Positions 1 through 8,551 of a stretch of DNA of 64,000 nt are shown one piece after another. Below the pieces are notes generated by a model. The model was given only the letters and a program-made list of their open reading frames with translations, searched no databases and had not been told where the DNA came from. This DNA is from Legionella_C sp963803545. Its GTDB lineage: Bacteria; Pseudomonadota; Gammaproteobacteria; Legionellales; Legionellaceae. Position 1 is the first letter of the stretch; the number at the start of each line of letters is the position of its first letter. Position numbers and translations under genes: made by a program. Location: the NCBI GenBank assembly GCA_963803545.1, contig CAWDMX010000004.1, forward strand, positions 620,001 to 684,000, read 5' to 3'.

Positions 1-104
1 CATTTGGGCATTATTATATATGCGCGAATTATATACTTTTCAAAGTTTATGGTATATAGCCTATCATAGATTTGATAGCACTATCCGCATGAATTAACAC
101 TATT

Positions 105-1466
105 CTACTTGATAGCAATAGTCTTAATATTTACAAATTCATGTATGCCTTCACGTGATAATTCACGACCAAAACCCGAGTGTTTAATTCCGCCAAAAGG
201 TAGCCGTGGGTCGGATACAACGGCGGTGTTTATAAAACAAACTCCTGCCATAATTTCATGTACTGCGAGATATTCGGCACGTTTAATATCTTTTGTAAAC
301 AGAGCCGCCGCTAAACCAAAGTCGCTTTGATTAGCACGTTCAACCATCGTTCGTTCATCGTGCGCTTTAATAACCGCGATTACAGGTCCAAAGAGCTCCT
401 GATCGAATGCGGGCATTCCTGGTTTCACGTTCGCTAACAAAGTTGCTGGGTAATAATAACCAATTCCGTTGGGGATATTTCCGCCTCGTATAATGTGCGC
501 TCCTTGCTGCACGCTTTCATCAATCTGATTTTGAAGTGCGTCTCTTAAGTCCTTACGCGCCATAGGTCCTAAATTTGTTTGGGGTAAGCGCGGATCACCT
601 GCATGGTATCGAGCCATCCCGTGTTTTATTGTAGTGATTAACTGTTCATAAATCTGTTCGTGAGCAATAATTCTTTTAGCCGCAATACAAACTTGGCCGC
701 AATTACTTAAGCGCGAGGTAATAATACACTCGGCAGCCTCATCCACATCCGCATCCGCAAAGACCAGATAAGGGTCGCTGCCGCCCAACTCTAAAACAAT
801 TTTTTTAAGATGCTTTCCCGCACAGCTAGCCACGGTTTTTCCAACCGCCTCGCTACCAGTAAAGCTAACCGCACGGACATAGGGATTGCCTATAATAGTC
901 TCAACAGCATCGCGGTCAACCAATGCATGCTGAAAAAGATGCTTGGGGAAACCGGCTTCTACAAACAGATTGGTTAAAGCAACACCTGCGCCCGTACAAA
1001 TTGTTGCGTGCTTTAGAACTACCGCATTGCCAGCCATAACAGCGGGTACGGCGCAGCGCAAAACTTGCCAAAACGGGTAATTCCAGGGCATGATGGACAA
1101 AACAACACCTAATGGCTGATAAGTAACCCAGGATTTACTCATCTCAGTAGCAACAAGCCTGTCCTTTAAAAAATCCTCCGCGTGTTGTGCGTAGAACTCA
1201 CAAAGCCAGACACACTTATCAATTTCGTTGCGTGCTTGCGTTAACGGCTTACCCATTTCATCGACAATAATTAAACTTAAGGACTCTATATTTTTTTTAA
1301 GCAGTTGCGCTAAGTTAATCATCCACTGCTGACGTTCGATAAACCGCGTATAACGAAAATTTAAAAATGCTTCATTGCTTAACGCGATAAGTTCAGTAAT
1401 TTGGGCACTATTTAGCGTTTCATAACTTTTAATTACCTCTTCGTTCGAAGGATTAACGGTTTGCAT
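105..1466 (-). CDS. NAD(P)-dependent aldehyde dehydrogenase, succinate-semialdehyde dehydrogenase-like
   Basis: A 453-residue cytoplasmic aldehyde dehydrogenase that should oxidise an aldehyde to the acid with NAD(P)+. The Rossmann part carries PWNYPFW (127-133) and FTGSEAVGK (202-210). The general base is Glu226 in LELGG and the catalytic nucleophile Cys260 in NCGQVC. The C-terminus has the usual LPFGGIKHSGFGRE block. The length and the short N-terminus fit the compact YneI/Sad-type succinate-semialdehyde dehydrogenases better than the roughly 480-500-residue GabD or betaine aldehyde types. The substrate cannot be fixed from sequence. It stands alone on the minus strand, divergent from the phosphatidylcholine synthase gene, with about 180 bp between them. 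Family assignment is firm; substrate is inference. Confidence 0.9.
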   Translation of the reverse strand: MQTVNPSNEEVIKSYETLNSAQITELIALSNEAFLNFRYTRFIERQQWMINLAQLLKKNIESLSLIIVDEMGKPLTQARNEIDKCVWLCEFYAQHAEDFLKDRLVATEMSKSWVTYQPLGVVLSIMPWNYPFWQVLRCAVPAVMAGNAVVLKHATICTGAGVALTNLFVEAGFPKHLFQHALVDRDAVETIIGNPYVRAVSFTGSEAVGKTVASCAGKHLKKIVLELGGSDPYLVFADADVDEAAECIITSRLSNCGQVCIAAKRIIAHEQIYEQLITTIKHGMARYHAGDPRLPQTNLGPMARKDLRDALQNQIDESVQQGAHIIRGGNIPNGIGYYYPATLLANVKPGMPAFDQELFGPVIAVIKAHDERTMVERANQSDFGLAAALFTKDIKRAEYLAVHEIMAGVCFINTAVVSDPRLPFGGIKHSGFGRELSREGIHEFVNIKTIAIK

Positions 1467-1648
1467 AACTTTCTCATCTCCATGAATTTATTGTTAATTA
1501 GTATAGTGGTGTCTACGATATTTTTCGACTGAACGTACAATTTTTGTTTTACAACTTTGTAATTTTGATATTTACTGGTAGGCTATGCCTGAATTTTTAA
1601 GGCTTTTATTTACTTTATAGTCGAAATCGGTTATCCGCAGGAAAAAAA

Positions 1649-2404
1649 ATGAGAAATAAAAAGTTAAGTCATCATCCGCTGCATTATTTAGTCGCCTGGG
1701 CTGTACACGCTTTTACGGCAAGTGCTGCATGTTTTGGACTCTTAACTTTAGTAAGTATTTATCAGCATGAATATAAAACGGCTTTGTGGTTCATGGGAGT
1801 GGCCGTAGTTATTGATGCCGTTGATGGTACTTTAGCACGGCTCGTTAAAGTAAAGCTGATACTTCCTAACATTGATGGAACACTACTTGATAATATTGTC
1901 GATTTTCTAAACTATGTTGTGACTCCCTGTTTTTTCCTATTCGTCCGCAAGGACATGCTTCCAAGCGCTTTCTCTTTGTATATTATAACAGCCATAATAA
2001 TTACCTCAGCCTACCAATTTTGCCAAGCAGAGGCAAAAACTCCCGATCATTTTTTTAAAGGTTTTCCCTGTTATTGGAATATTGTCATTTTTTATATGTT
2101 TATACTGAACACGTCAATGACAACCAACGCAATAGTATTAATTATCTTGTGTGCTTTGATTTTTGTTCCAATTAAATACGTTTATCCATCGCGTCTGGAC
2201 TATCTAACCGAATCGAGACACTTAAAAACTATCATGCACATCTTTTCGTTTCTTTATGGTTTTAGTTCCGTTGTGGTTCTTTGGTCTTATCCAATAATTA
2301 ATAAACCCTGTTTAATGGTTTCTCTTGGTTATATAGCCCTGTATCTAATTTTTAGTGGGTTTCGAACTTTTTACCCACTGCCCTTAGTACAAGAGGAAAA
2401 ATAA
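1649..2404 (+). CDS. pcs: Phosphatidylcholine synthase (CDP-diacylglycerol:choline phosphatidyltransferase)
   Basis: Integral inner-membrane enzyme of the CDP-alcohol phosphatidyltransferase family, which condenses CDP-diacylglycerol with free choline to give phosphatidylcholine in one step. The active-site signature is visible as D59-G60-x2-A63-R64, then G77-x3-D81-x3-D85. The twelve-residue spacing between AR and G matches Pcs enzymes rather than PssA or PgsA. The length (251 aa) and about seven or eight hydrophobic segments also fit Pcs. The ATG follows a GCAGGA ribosome site about 7 nt upstream. In Legionella and other host-associated bacteria this pathway consumes host-derived choline. 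No choline transporter or PmtA methyltransferase lies nearby. Confidence 0.88.
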   Translation: MRNKKLSHHPLHYLVAWAVHAFTASAACFGLLTLVSIYQHEYKTALWFMGVAVVIDAVDGTLARLVKVKLILPNIDGTLLDNIVDFLNYVVTPCFFLFVRKDMLPSAFSLYIITAIIITSAYQFCQAEAKTPDHFFKGFPCYWNIVIFYMFILNTSMTTNAIVLIILCALIFVPIKYVYPSRLDYLTESRHLKTIMHIFSFLYGFSSVVVLWSYPIINKPCLMVSLGYIALYLIFSGFRTFYPLPLVQEEK

Positions 2405-2439
2405 TTATTATTACACGAAAACAAGGCTCATTTTACGTC

Positions 2440-3027
2440 ATGAATATATTTAAAATTATTGCAACTGGTAGTTTGTTTTTAACAATTCATAATAGCGCCT
2501 TCAGCTATAACACTTCGTCCAAAGTCAATGTGAATCAAAACGGCTTGCAACTTAGCCAAGCGGCAGCAAGTACTTTTCCAGGCTATCATCGTGAAAAAAA
2601 ATCCGTTCATAAAATTTTTCCTAAGGGATGTGAGGTGAGCGGTTATGCTTTTATGGGGGCCAACTTAGTTGTTAATAACAGCGGTCAGCAGCAGTATTAT
2701 TTAATTCATAATTTTAGTAGTAATACTATCGAAATGGAGCGTCTAGTTTCGAAGGAAGAGTTTATGAGTCCGCCGCTAATGGCTAAATTAAACCCATCCA
2801 ATTGGGGTGCATTTTCTTCGGATATAAAGAGTTTAAATTTTCAGTGTTTCTACGTGAACGATGAAGGAAGTGAGCGCGTTAATTGCCAAGAGGTAATCGA
2901 GGTATGCCAATATCCTCGTGTAAAATTTGCTTTGAGCAATATGGGGAATTATTGGGTTTCAACGAATAAAGATGTCCGCCAAATAATTAAAGATTCAACG
3001 GCCAAAGGCATTTATCTGCGATGGTGA
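2440..3027 (+). CDS. Hypothetical exported protein
   Basis: A 195-residue protein I cannot assign to a family. It starts with a likely Sec signal peptide (basic MNIFK, hydrophobic ATGSLFLTI, cleavage probably near residue 22 after AFS), so it is expected in the periplasm or outside the cell. Five cysteines follow in the mature part (KGCEVSGY, FQCFYV, VNCQEV, EVCQYP region), suggesting disulphides. It lies 35 bp after pcs and its stop is directly followed by the next gene, so the three could form one transcript. No catalytic motif is visible. Confidence 0.65.
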   Translation: MNIFKIIATGSLFLTIHNSAFSYNTSSKVNVNQNGLQLSQAAASTFPGYHREKKSVHKIFPKGCEVSGYAFMGANLVVNNSGQQQYYLIHNFSSNTIEMERLVSKEEFMSPPLMAKLNPSNWGAFSSDIKSLNFQCFYVNDEGSERVNCQEVIEVCQYPRVKFALSNMGNYWVSTNKDVRQIIKDSTAKGIYLRW

Positions 3028-3028
3028 T

Positions 3029-3526
3029 GTGTTGAGTACAAACAAAGATAAATTTTTCTTGATAATAGGCATTTTAGGGGCGTGCTTTACTTTGCTAGGA
3101 TTAGTGCAAAATTTTCCTCACCCCTATCATGTTGTTGGATCATTGCTTCTCTTATCCACAGCATTGCACTATAAACTTGATTATTTTATAGCCTTAGAAA
3201 TCATTATTATTGCTGGGCATGGCTCAATATTATTGAATATCAGTCAAATTTTACAAATTGCTCTTCCGCTTTTATTATGTCTGCAATTATTAACCTACTA
3301 TTTTTTGAGCGGCCAGTTTAACAATATTTTTTTATTAACAGGTATTGTAGGAATTGCGATAATATCTATCGGTTTTTCGTACGCTAATCAATGGATTTTT
3401 TTTCTAGGTAGCGTATTTATAGCCGCTTACGCATTTTATGTTGTACCCTCTACGCGCATTGCTTTATTATGGGCTGTTTTAAACAGTTTATTTGCATGCA
3501 TTGCGGTTGTTAAATTAGTTTATTAA
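3029..3526 (+). CDS. Small multi-pass membrane protein of unknown function
   Basis: A 165-residue, very hydrophobic protein with about five or six predicted membrane segments and no recognised motif. It begins at a GTG one base after the TGA of the preceding exported-protein gene (a TTG follows immediately), so translation is probably coupled. The hydrophobicity, absence of charged insertions and position between an exported protein and a thioredoxin-like gene give no clear role. It is likely a real gene because the frame is open throughout and tightly packed with its neighbours. Confidence 0.6.
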   Translation: MLSTNKDKFFLIIGILGACFTLLGLVQNFPHPYHVVGSLLLLSTALHYKLDYFIALEIIIIAGHGSILLNISQILQIALPLLLCLQLLTYYFLSGQFNNIFLLTGIVGIAIISIGFSYANQWIFFLGSVFIAAYAFYVVPSTRIALLWAVLNSLFACIAVVKLVY

Positions 3527-3543
3527 ATTCACAGGATTTACAA

Positions 3544-4101
3544 ATGAGTAAAACTGAATCCTTAATGATTCCTTTAGGCACACCAGCAACCCCATTTACT
3601 TTACTCGACGTAATTAGTAATAAAACTGTATCGTTCCCTAGTACGTTGACTGTTCAAGCGACTGTTTTATTGTTTATTTGCAACCATTGCCCCTACGTAA
3701 AATTAATTAATGCGAAACTTGTCGAATTAGCCAGTGTTTATCAGCTAAAAAAAGTTAAATTTATTGCCATTAATTCCAACGACCCAGAAACCTACCCCGA
3801 TGATTCTCCTGATAACATGCGTAAAGTTGCGAAGACAGAAGGTTACACATTTCCTTATCTTTTTGATGACTCGCAGTCTGTAGCTAAACTATATCAAGCG
3901 GTTTGTACTCCCGATATTTTTGTTTATGATAAAAGTAACCGTTTAGTATATCGGGGCCAATTTGATGGCGCGCGCCCGGGAAATAATATTAGTGTCACAG
4001 GGGCTGATTTGCAGCAAGCTCTTGACTGTATTTTAAACAATACAGCAATTACTGATTTGCAGAAGCCCAGTATTGGCTGCAATATTAAATGGAAAAAATA
4101 A
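3544..4101 (+). CDS. Thioredoxin-fold peroxiredoxin-like protein (AhpC/TSA-like)
   Basis: A 185-residue cytoplasmic thioredoxin-fold protein. The motif F-I-C46-N-H-C49-P-Y-V is the signature of a peroxiredoxin-like subfamily with a CNHCPY(V) active site. Further hallmarks are INSND, the cis-proline region CTPDIFVYD and YRGQFDGARP. No signal peptide is visible, so it should act in the cytoplasm, probably as a thiol oxidoreductase or peroxidase; the physiological substrate is unknown. An AGGA site about 9 nt upstream supports the ATG. It ends a rightward cluster starting at pcs and is followed by about 300 bp without genes. Confidence 0.8.
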   Translation: MSKTESLMIPLGTPATPFTLLDVISNKTVSFPSTLTVQATVLLFICNHCPYVKLINAKLVELASVYQLKKVKFIAINSNDPETYPDDSPDNMRKVAKTEGYTFPYLFDDSQSVAKLYQAVCTPDIFVYDKSNRLVYRGQFDGARPGNNISVTGADLQQALDCILNNTAITDLQKPSIGCNIKWKK

Positions 4102-4410
4102 TTTTTTTCACGCACTGAGAAACTCTTTATTAAGCTGCGTCAGGAACAGCATCAAATTTAACGTATAAAAATAGCGCTTCTTACAACTACTTGTAGATAA
4201 ATTAGGTGATAAAGCGATTATTAAAATTTACAATCGGTGCACGTTTTCGCAGCAAAGCCTTATTTTTAATTTACAGTCTTTCGAGACGCCGTGAATTCGA
4301 TAGTGAGTTCCATGGCTATTAAATTACCCCCTATTTGTAACGCATTGCTTATAATAGACTTACTCATCAGTCTTAAACAATTTCTATTTATAGCAGACTA
4401 GGATTAAATC
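4102..4410. other. Intergenic stretch without recognised gene
   Basis: About 310 bp between the thioredoxin-like gene and the epimerase gene. It is AT-rich and all six frames are interrupted. A TATAAT hexamer occurs about 60 bp before the epimerase start and could be a -10 element, but I see no well-spaced -35. No tRNA or strong hairpin was found. Confidence 0.4.
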
Positions 4411-5283
4411 ATGCGCCCTTATTTTTTAATTTTTGGCTTCGGTTACACTGCCAAAAAACTTGCGCCAGAACTAATTGCAAAAGGCTTTAAAGTGATTGGC
4501 ACGCACCGCAAGCCAAATCAAGAAGAGAGGAATAATCTAACTACGAAGTTAGTAGTGTTTGACTCCGAAGAGATAAAGCACTATTTAAGCTTAGCCACAC
4601 ACCTTTTAATTACTATTCCACCAAGCCGTACAGACGATGATATTGTATTTAGCCAATACGGCGATTTAATCAAGAAACAAGCGCCTCACCTGAAATGGGT
4701 TGGCTATCTTTCTTCAACCGGAGTGTATGGTAATCACGATGGGGGTTGGGTAAGTGAAAAAAGCCCCTGCAATCCCCATACATCTACAGCAATTGCACGT
4801 TTAAAGGCAGAACAGGATTGGTTGTATTTTGCTCGAGTAAATCGATTACCCCTGCATATATTTAGGTTGTCAGGAATCTACGGCCCTGGAAGAAACGCGC
4901 TCGACAGGTTGATGAACTGTAAGAAACAAAGTATTTTCAAAAAAAATCAGGTGTTTTCACGCATTCATATAGACGACATTGTTGCGACCCTTATGGCCTC
5001 AATACAACAGCCAAATTTTTTGGCAATTTATAACGTATCTGATGATAAGCCCGCACCATCTTATAGAGTTGACAGCTATGCAGCCTCGCTTCTTCATAAA
5101 GCCCCCCTTCTTCTGAGATTTTACTCGGAAGCTCTTTTATCCCCTATGGAACAGGAATTTTACGCGAGCAATCGACGGGTTTCTAATTTTAAAATTAAAG
5201 AAGAATTAAATGTTACTTTAAAATACCCATCTTATAAAGAAGGATTAACCCAAATTTGGAGAACATATATTGAAGCTAAATAA
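4411..5283 (+). CDS. NAD(P)-dependent epimerase/dehydratase, YeeZ-like SDR
   Basis: A 290-residue atypical short-chain dehydrogenase/epimerase. The N-terminal nucleotide-binding motif reads FGFGYTAKKLA (residues 8-18) instead of the classical GxxGxxG. A YLSSTGVYG block (near residue 100) matches the conserved 'SSTGVYG' of YeeZ-like proteins, and FRLSGIYGPGRNA follows. YeeZ-type proteins have no firmly known substrate. An AGGA site precedes the ATG. The 3' end overlaps the start of the TspO gene by 14 nt, so the two are probably translated together. Confidence 0.78.
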   Translation: MRPYFLIFGFGYTAKKLAPELIAKGFKVIGTHRKPNQEERNNLTTKLVVFDSEEIKHYLSLATHLLITIPPSRTDDDIVFSQYGDLIKKQAPHLKWVGYLSSTGVYGNHDGGWVSEKSPCNPHTSTAIARLKAEQDWLYFARVNRLPLHIFRLSGIYGPGRNALDRLMNCKKQSIFKKNQVFSRIHIDDIVATLMASIQQPNFLAIYNVSDDKPAPSYRVDSYAASLLHKAPLLLRFYSEALLSPMEQEFYASNRRVSNFKIKEELNVTLKYPSYKEGLTQIWRTYIEAK

Positions 5284-5740
5284 AGCGTTGAACCTAATTT
5301 TTTGGTTTTTAATCTTTCAAAGTATCGGCTTTTTAATAGGGCTGCAGACTCAGGAAAATATGTATCCTTGGTACTATCACCTTAATAAATCCTCACTAAC
5401 CCCACCGGATTTTATTTTTCCAGTTGCATGGACTGTATTATATGGCGTTCTTGCTGTGGTTGCCTGGATTTTATCAATATCCAATAAACCTCCCTCTAGA
5501 AAAATTAAAACATTATTCGCGGTGCAGATGATGATGAATTGGGCCTGGACCCCACTTTTTTTTGGACTGCATTGGGTAACTTTCAGCGCACTTTGGCTTA
5601 TTGGTTTAACTTGTTTAAACTTTATTTTAATTATTGAGGCTCGGAAAACCCATACCATTGTTAGTTGGTTATTAAGTCCGTACGTATTTTGGCTCGTGTT
5701 TGCGTCTTATCTCAATATAGTGATTCTCGTAATGAATTGA
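5270..5740 (+). CDS. TspO/MBR family membrane protein
   Basis: A 156-residue five-helix membrane protein of the TspO (peripheral benzodiazepine receptor) family. The family motifs are visible: WYYHLNKSSLTPP after the first helix, FPVAWTVLYG, and the Trp/Asn-rich NWAWTPLFFGLHW. TspO binds porphyrins and sterol-like ligands and is linked to tetrapyrrole turnover or stress regulation in bacteria. The start is a TTG, chosen because it retains the first membrane helix and has GGAGA at 5258-5262 with a 7-nt spacer. It overlaps the upstream epimerase gene by 14 nt. Ligand in this organism is unknown. Confidence 0.87.
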   Translation: MKLNKALNLIFWFLIFQSIGFLIGLQTQENMYPWYYHLNKSSLTPPDFIFPVAWTVLYGVLAVVAWILSISNKPPSRKIKTLFAVQMMMNWAWTPLFFGLHWVTFSALWLIGLTCLNFILIIEARKTHTIVSWLLSPYVFWLVFASYLNIVILVMN

Positions 5741-6063
5741 GTAATATAGGCCATCAATATCGCTTATGCAGGCCTCCTGGACTTATTGCAACGATGGTGT
5801 AAAACCCGTTAAAGTTTGGCTTTAGCTTCTAAAAGAAGAGTACCGTAAAAACACTCATTTGGCATCCGTGTGCAAATTTAAGGTACCCGTCGTGTATGCC
5901 GATTTTAGATTAAATTCACCACGATATCCGTTTATATTAAAACCTGTTGAGCTTCGTAAAGCGATTCATAATCTTTAAAAATATTACAACTAGGCGTTGT
6001 TATGGCAGTAGTGCACTAAATTGCCGCATAAAATCGTTGCTTACACCGCAACTGTTTTAGACA
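5741..6063. other. Intergenic stretch, convergent genes
   Basis: About 320 bp between the 3' ends of the TspO gene and the alpha/beta-hydrolase gene. Frames are closed on both strands. I see no convincing terminator hairpin, tRNA or repeat. Confidence 0.4.
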
Positions 6064-6915
6064 TCAACTTTTTAGGCGGGATAAGGCTATTGGATCACAT
6101 CTAATGAAATTAAGTAAATCATTGTTTAACCTCTTTGAGGCCGTGGTTATCAATCCATGGCATTCATCTGCGTATTCAATCAATAGCGCGTTTTGCATCA
6201 ACTTTACGCTCAAATACGCCGATATCTCGATAGGTACAGCTTGATCCTTGGTTCCATGAATAATTAAAGTGGGTATAGTTATGCTTGCTAAATCATCTCT
6301 AAAATCCGTACTGCTCCAGGCATTCATTAATTCTAACGTGGCTTGTGGCGATGCGGCTAAAGCCATTAGCTGGAAAAAATTTAGGTGCGATTGCGAAACA
6401 CTACGATTTAAGAGTGAATAATTATAAAATTTTTCCGCAAAATTTTTCAAAAAATCAGGTCGGTCGTTGCGCACAGCGGTCTTTAATTCCAGAAAATTTT
6501 CACCGTCAATACCTTGGGGGTTGTTTGCAGTTTTTAATAAGAAAGGCGTTACTGAGGCTATAAGAACCGCTTTTTTTATACGTTGTTCACCATATTTTGC
6601 TAAATAGCGCACTACCTCTCCGCCACCCATTGAAAATCCAACTAAGGTTATATTTTTTAAATCAAGGTTTGTAATAAAGCTGTGTAAATCATCAGCTAGG
6701 GTGTCGTAGTCGTAGCCCTTGTACGCCCAATCGCTTCGGCCAAACCCTCTTTTATCGTAAGCGATAACGCGATGCCCGTTCTCGACTAAAAACTGCGCTT
6801 GTGACTCCCAGCTTGCCGAATGTAAAGGCCATCCGTGTAGCAAAATAACCGGGTCGCCCGTACCCCAATCGTAATAAAATAAAGCCGTACCGTCTGCTGC
6901 TGTCAAAAAAGCCAT
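6064..6915 (-). CDS. Alpha/beta-fold hydrolase, non-haem chloroperoxidase/esterase type
   Basis: An alpha/beta hydrolase of 283 residues. Visible are the oxyanion HGWP motif, YDKRGFGRSD, the nucleophile elbow GFSMGGGE, a later acid-loop region (IHGTKDQAVP) and a C-terminal His (DECHGL). The GFSMGGGE elbow and overall layout match the arylesterase/non-haem chloroperoxidase group. The substrate is unknown. A frame exists nine codons further upstream, but the ATG at 6915 is preceded by a perfect AAGGAGG (6921-6927, minus strand) with a 5-nt spacer, which decides the start. It has no signal peptide and stands alone. Confidence 0.85.
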   Translation of the reverse strand: MAFLTAADGTALFYYDWGTGDPVILLHGWPLHSASWESQAQFLVENGHRVIAYDKRGFGRSDWAYKGYDYDTLADDLHSFITNLDLKNITLVGFSMGGGEVVRYLAKYGEQRIKKAVLIASVTPFLLKTANNPQGIDGENFLELKTAVRNDRPDFLKNFAEKFYNYSLLNRSVSQSHLNFFQLMALAASPQATLELMNAWSSTDFRDDLASITIPTLIIHGTKDQAVPIEISAYLSVKLMQNALLIEYADECHGLITTASKRLNNDLLNFIRCDPIALSRLKS

Positions 6916-7290
6916 CCAAACCTCCTTGTATATTTGCCTCATGCTCGACTTATTAATACCGGACTATACACAAAGTTATCCACCGAAATTGTGCATAACT
7001 TTAAAAGTGAGAAATACAATAAGGGTGATAAACAGTGGGTAGTCTGAGAAAATAAGTACGTCTATCAATCTGCAAAATAATTGCAAAAATTAGTTATCCA
7101 CAAGCGAATGTTAGAATATAATACCTTGTACGGCTGACGATATTACCTAATAAAAAAACAAAAAACCAGTCTTGACAAAAAAATAAATAGTCAACTTAGC
7201 TGATTTATTAGATTGCGCTCGCTTAGAATTTTTTAAAACAGGTACCGCCCTATTGCTTTGCTCATTCAGAAACGGTATTCTTGCCGCCTT
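6916..7290. other. Intergenic region with three DnaA-box-like sites and the tRNA-Ser promoter
   Basis: About 375 bp, very AT-rich. It contains TTATCCACC (6976-6984, one mismatch), TTATGCACA on the minus strand (6990-6998) and a perfect TTATCCACA (7094-7102), judged against the DnaA consensus TTATNCACA. A TATAAT lies at 7117-7122. The tRNA promoter is listed separately. No open frame is present. Confidence 0.5.
7253..7281 (+). promoter_or_regulatory. Sigma-70 promoter of tRNA-Ser(GGA)
   Basis: A -35 like TTGCTT (7253-7258), a 17-nt spacer and a -10 like TATTCT (7276-7281), placing the start of transcription a few bases before the tRNA at 7291. Spacing is ideal and each hexamer has two mismatches to consensus. 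Confidence 0.5.
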
Positions 7291-7380
7291 GGAGAGGTGG
7301 CCGAGTGGCTGAAGGCGCACGCCTGGAAAGTGTGTATACGGTAAAACGTATCGAGGGTTCGAATCCCTCTCTCTCCGCCA
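7291..7380 (+). tRNA. tRNA-Ser(GGA)
   Basis: A 90-nt class II tRNA with a long variable arm. The acceptor stem pairs GGAGAGG with TCTCTCC (one G-U), the anticodon loop reads CTGGAAA (anticodon GGA), the T arm is GAGGGTTCGAATCCCTC, and CCA is encoded. The long variable arm is typical of serine tRNAs. Confidence 0.96.
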
Positions 7381-7857
7381 GATTACAACCCTAGAACTTT
7401 AGAGCGCCCTTTTTCAGATAATTAACCCCCCGCAGATGGTTCAGCTTGAAAGCGCATAGACCCAACCCCATAAAAAATTCACAATTTTTTAACATCGGAA
7501 TTAATTCTAATTGCACCTTAGTTTTAACTAGAAAACGATACCCAATACAAACACTAACAACCAGTAAAAAGTATTAAAGTTGAACAGCGTTTAATCAGCG
7601 CAATCTAAATTAAAGGTCTTGAGTTCTGGCAAAGATCCTGAAAAAATTTAAAAACGAAACTGGTTTAATAAAGGCTCATCTTTTTGTTTCTGATAAAAGA
7701 CGTCTTTGCAGGAGCAACCAGAAATAGTGGCGGATTGCTTGGTAAATGTTGAACAAAAAGAAAGCCGCTACAGATTATTTGCGCGCACTATATATGATTA
7801 ATTTTTTTTGCACCTATACGGTAGGGTAGATTTCAATTTTCGCAATAAACCTAGGTA
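7381..7857. other. Intergenic stretch downstream of tRNA-Ser, no recognised gene
   Basis: About 480 bp with many stops in every frame. Short open pieces occur around 7620-7830, but none continues or resembles a known protein. I found no repeat of the tRNA 3' end that would mark an integrated element. Confidence 0.4.
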
Positions 7858-8548
7858 GTACATTATTCTAGATGGTGGAGAATTTAAAATAGGCAAAAAC
7901 ATTTCGAGCGTTAGCATCGTACGGTGAAGATGCTACTGTTTTCTGTAGAGTTAGAGATGAACAAGCCCGCAAAACCATTCTACGAAGCAGTAATAACGGA
8001 ACCATTGAGTGTGCGACGCGTACTATTTTAAGAATGAATAATCTCACAGTTTGCAGAGGACGTCGTGCTGAGGAAAGGATGATTGGCCCGGGTGATTACT
8101 ATACCAATTTGGAAAAACCAGGGGAAAAAGCTTTTATAGTCTCTATAAACAATGGGATTCCTGTTTTTACCGAGCATAAAATATCTAAGTCGCATCCACC
8201 CTCAGGGCTTAGACCTATTTTAGACCATGAGTTAACAGAAGTAGACGTGCGGTGGTTTTCTAGGGAAGATAAAAAAATATCGTGGAGATAAAAAGAAAAT
8301 ACCAAACAACCGGTTTGGGTGAAAGTTTATTCCCGGATTCAGGAATACTAGAGTTTTCCGGAGCCGAAACGGTTATAAAGTTACCTGCAATTGATGCAAC
8401 CCGACCCTTTAAAGTACGGTTAGTAAACAACACCCTGCTCTTTCCTATTACAGAAGACATTTTACATTCACGCTATGAATACAGGACAGTATCGTATAAT
8501 TTTGGTGAAAAATACGCTGAAACAGTTGTCGAGAAAGGTGGTGTGTAG
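7858..8548 (+). pseudogene. Decayed gene with probable A-tract frameshifts; unknown product
   Basis: Three consecutive open segments in shifting frames on the plus strand look like one decayed gene. The first runs from about 7858. The second is open from about 7894 through the ATG at 8034 to a TAA at 8289-8291. The third runs from the GTG at 8282 to 8548. Changing one A in the run near 7895-7899 and one in the A7 run near 8272 would join them into about 225 residues. The alternative is two short overlapping genes (8034-8291 and 8282-8548). The sequence is charged, soluble and matches no family I know. The 3' end lies within a few bases of the insertion-sequence boundary, so the stop may not be original. 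Confidence 0.45.
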
Positions 8549-8551
8549 TAG

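Noticed and set aside
7291..7380. tRNA-Ser as attachment site of an integrated element covering 7.4-12 kb
   Set aside because: No integrase gene and no second copy of the tRNA 3' end except the genuine tRNA-Ser(GCT) at 34855; the region is explained by insertion sequences.
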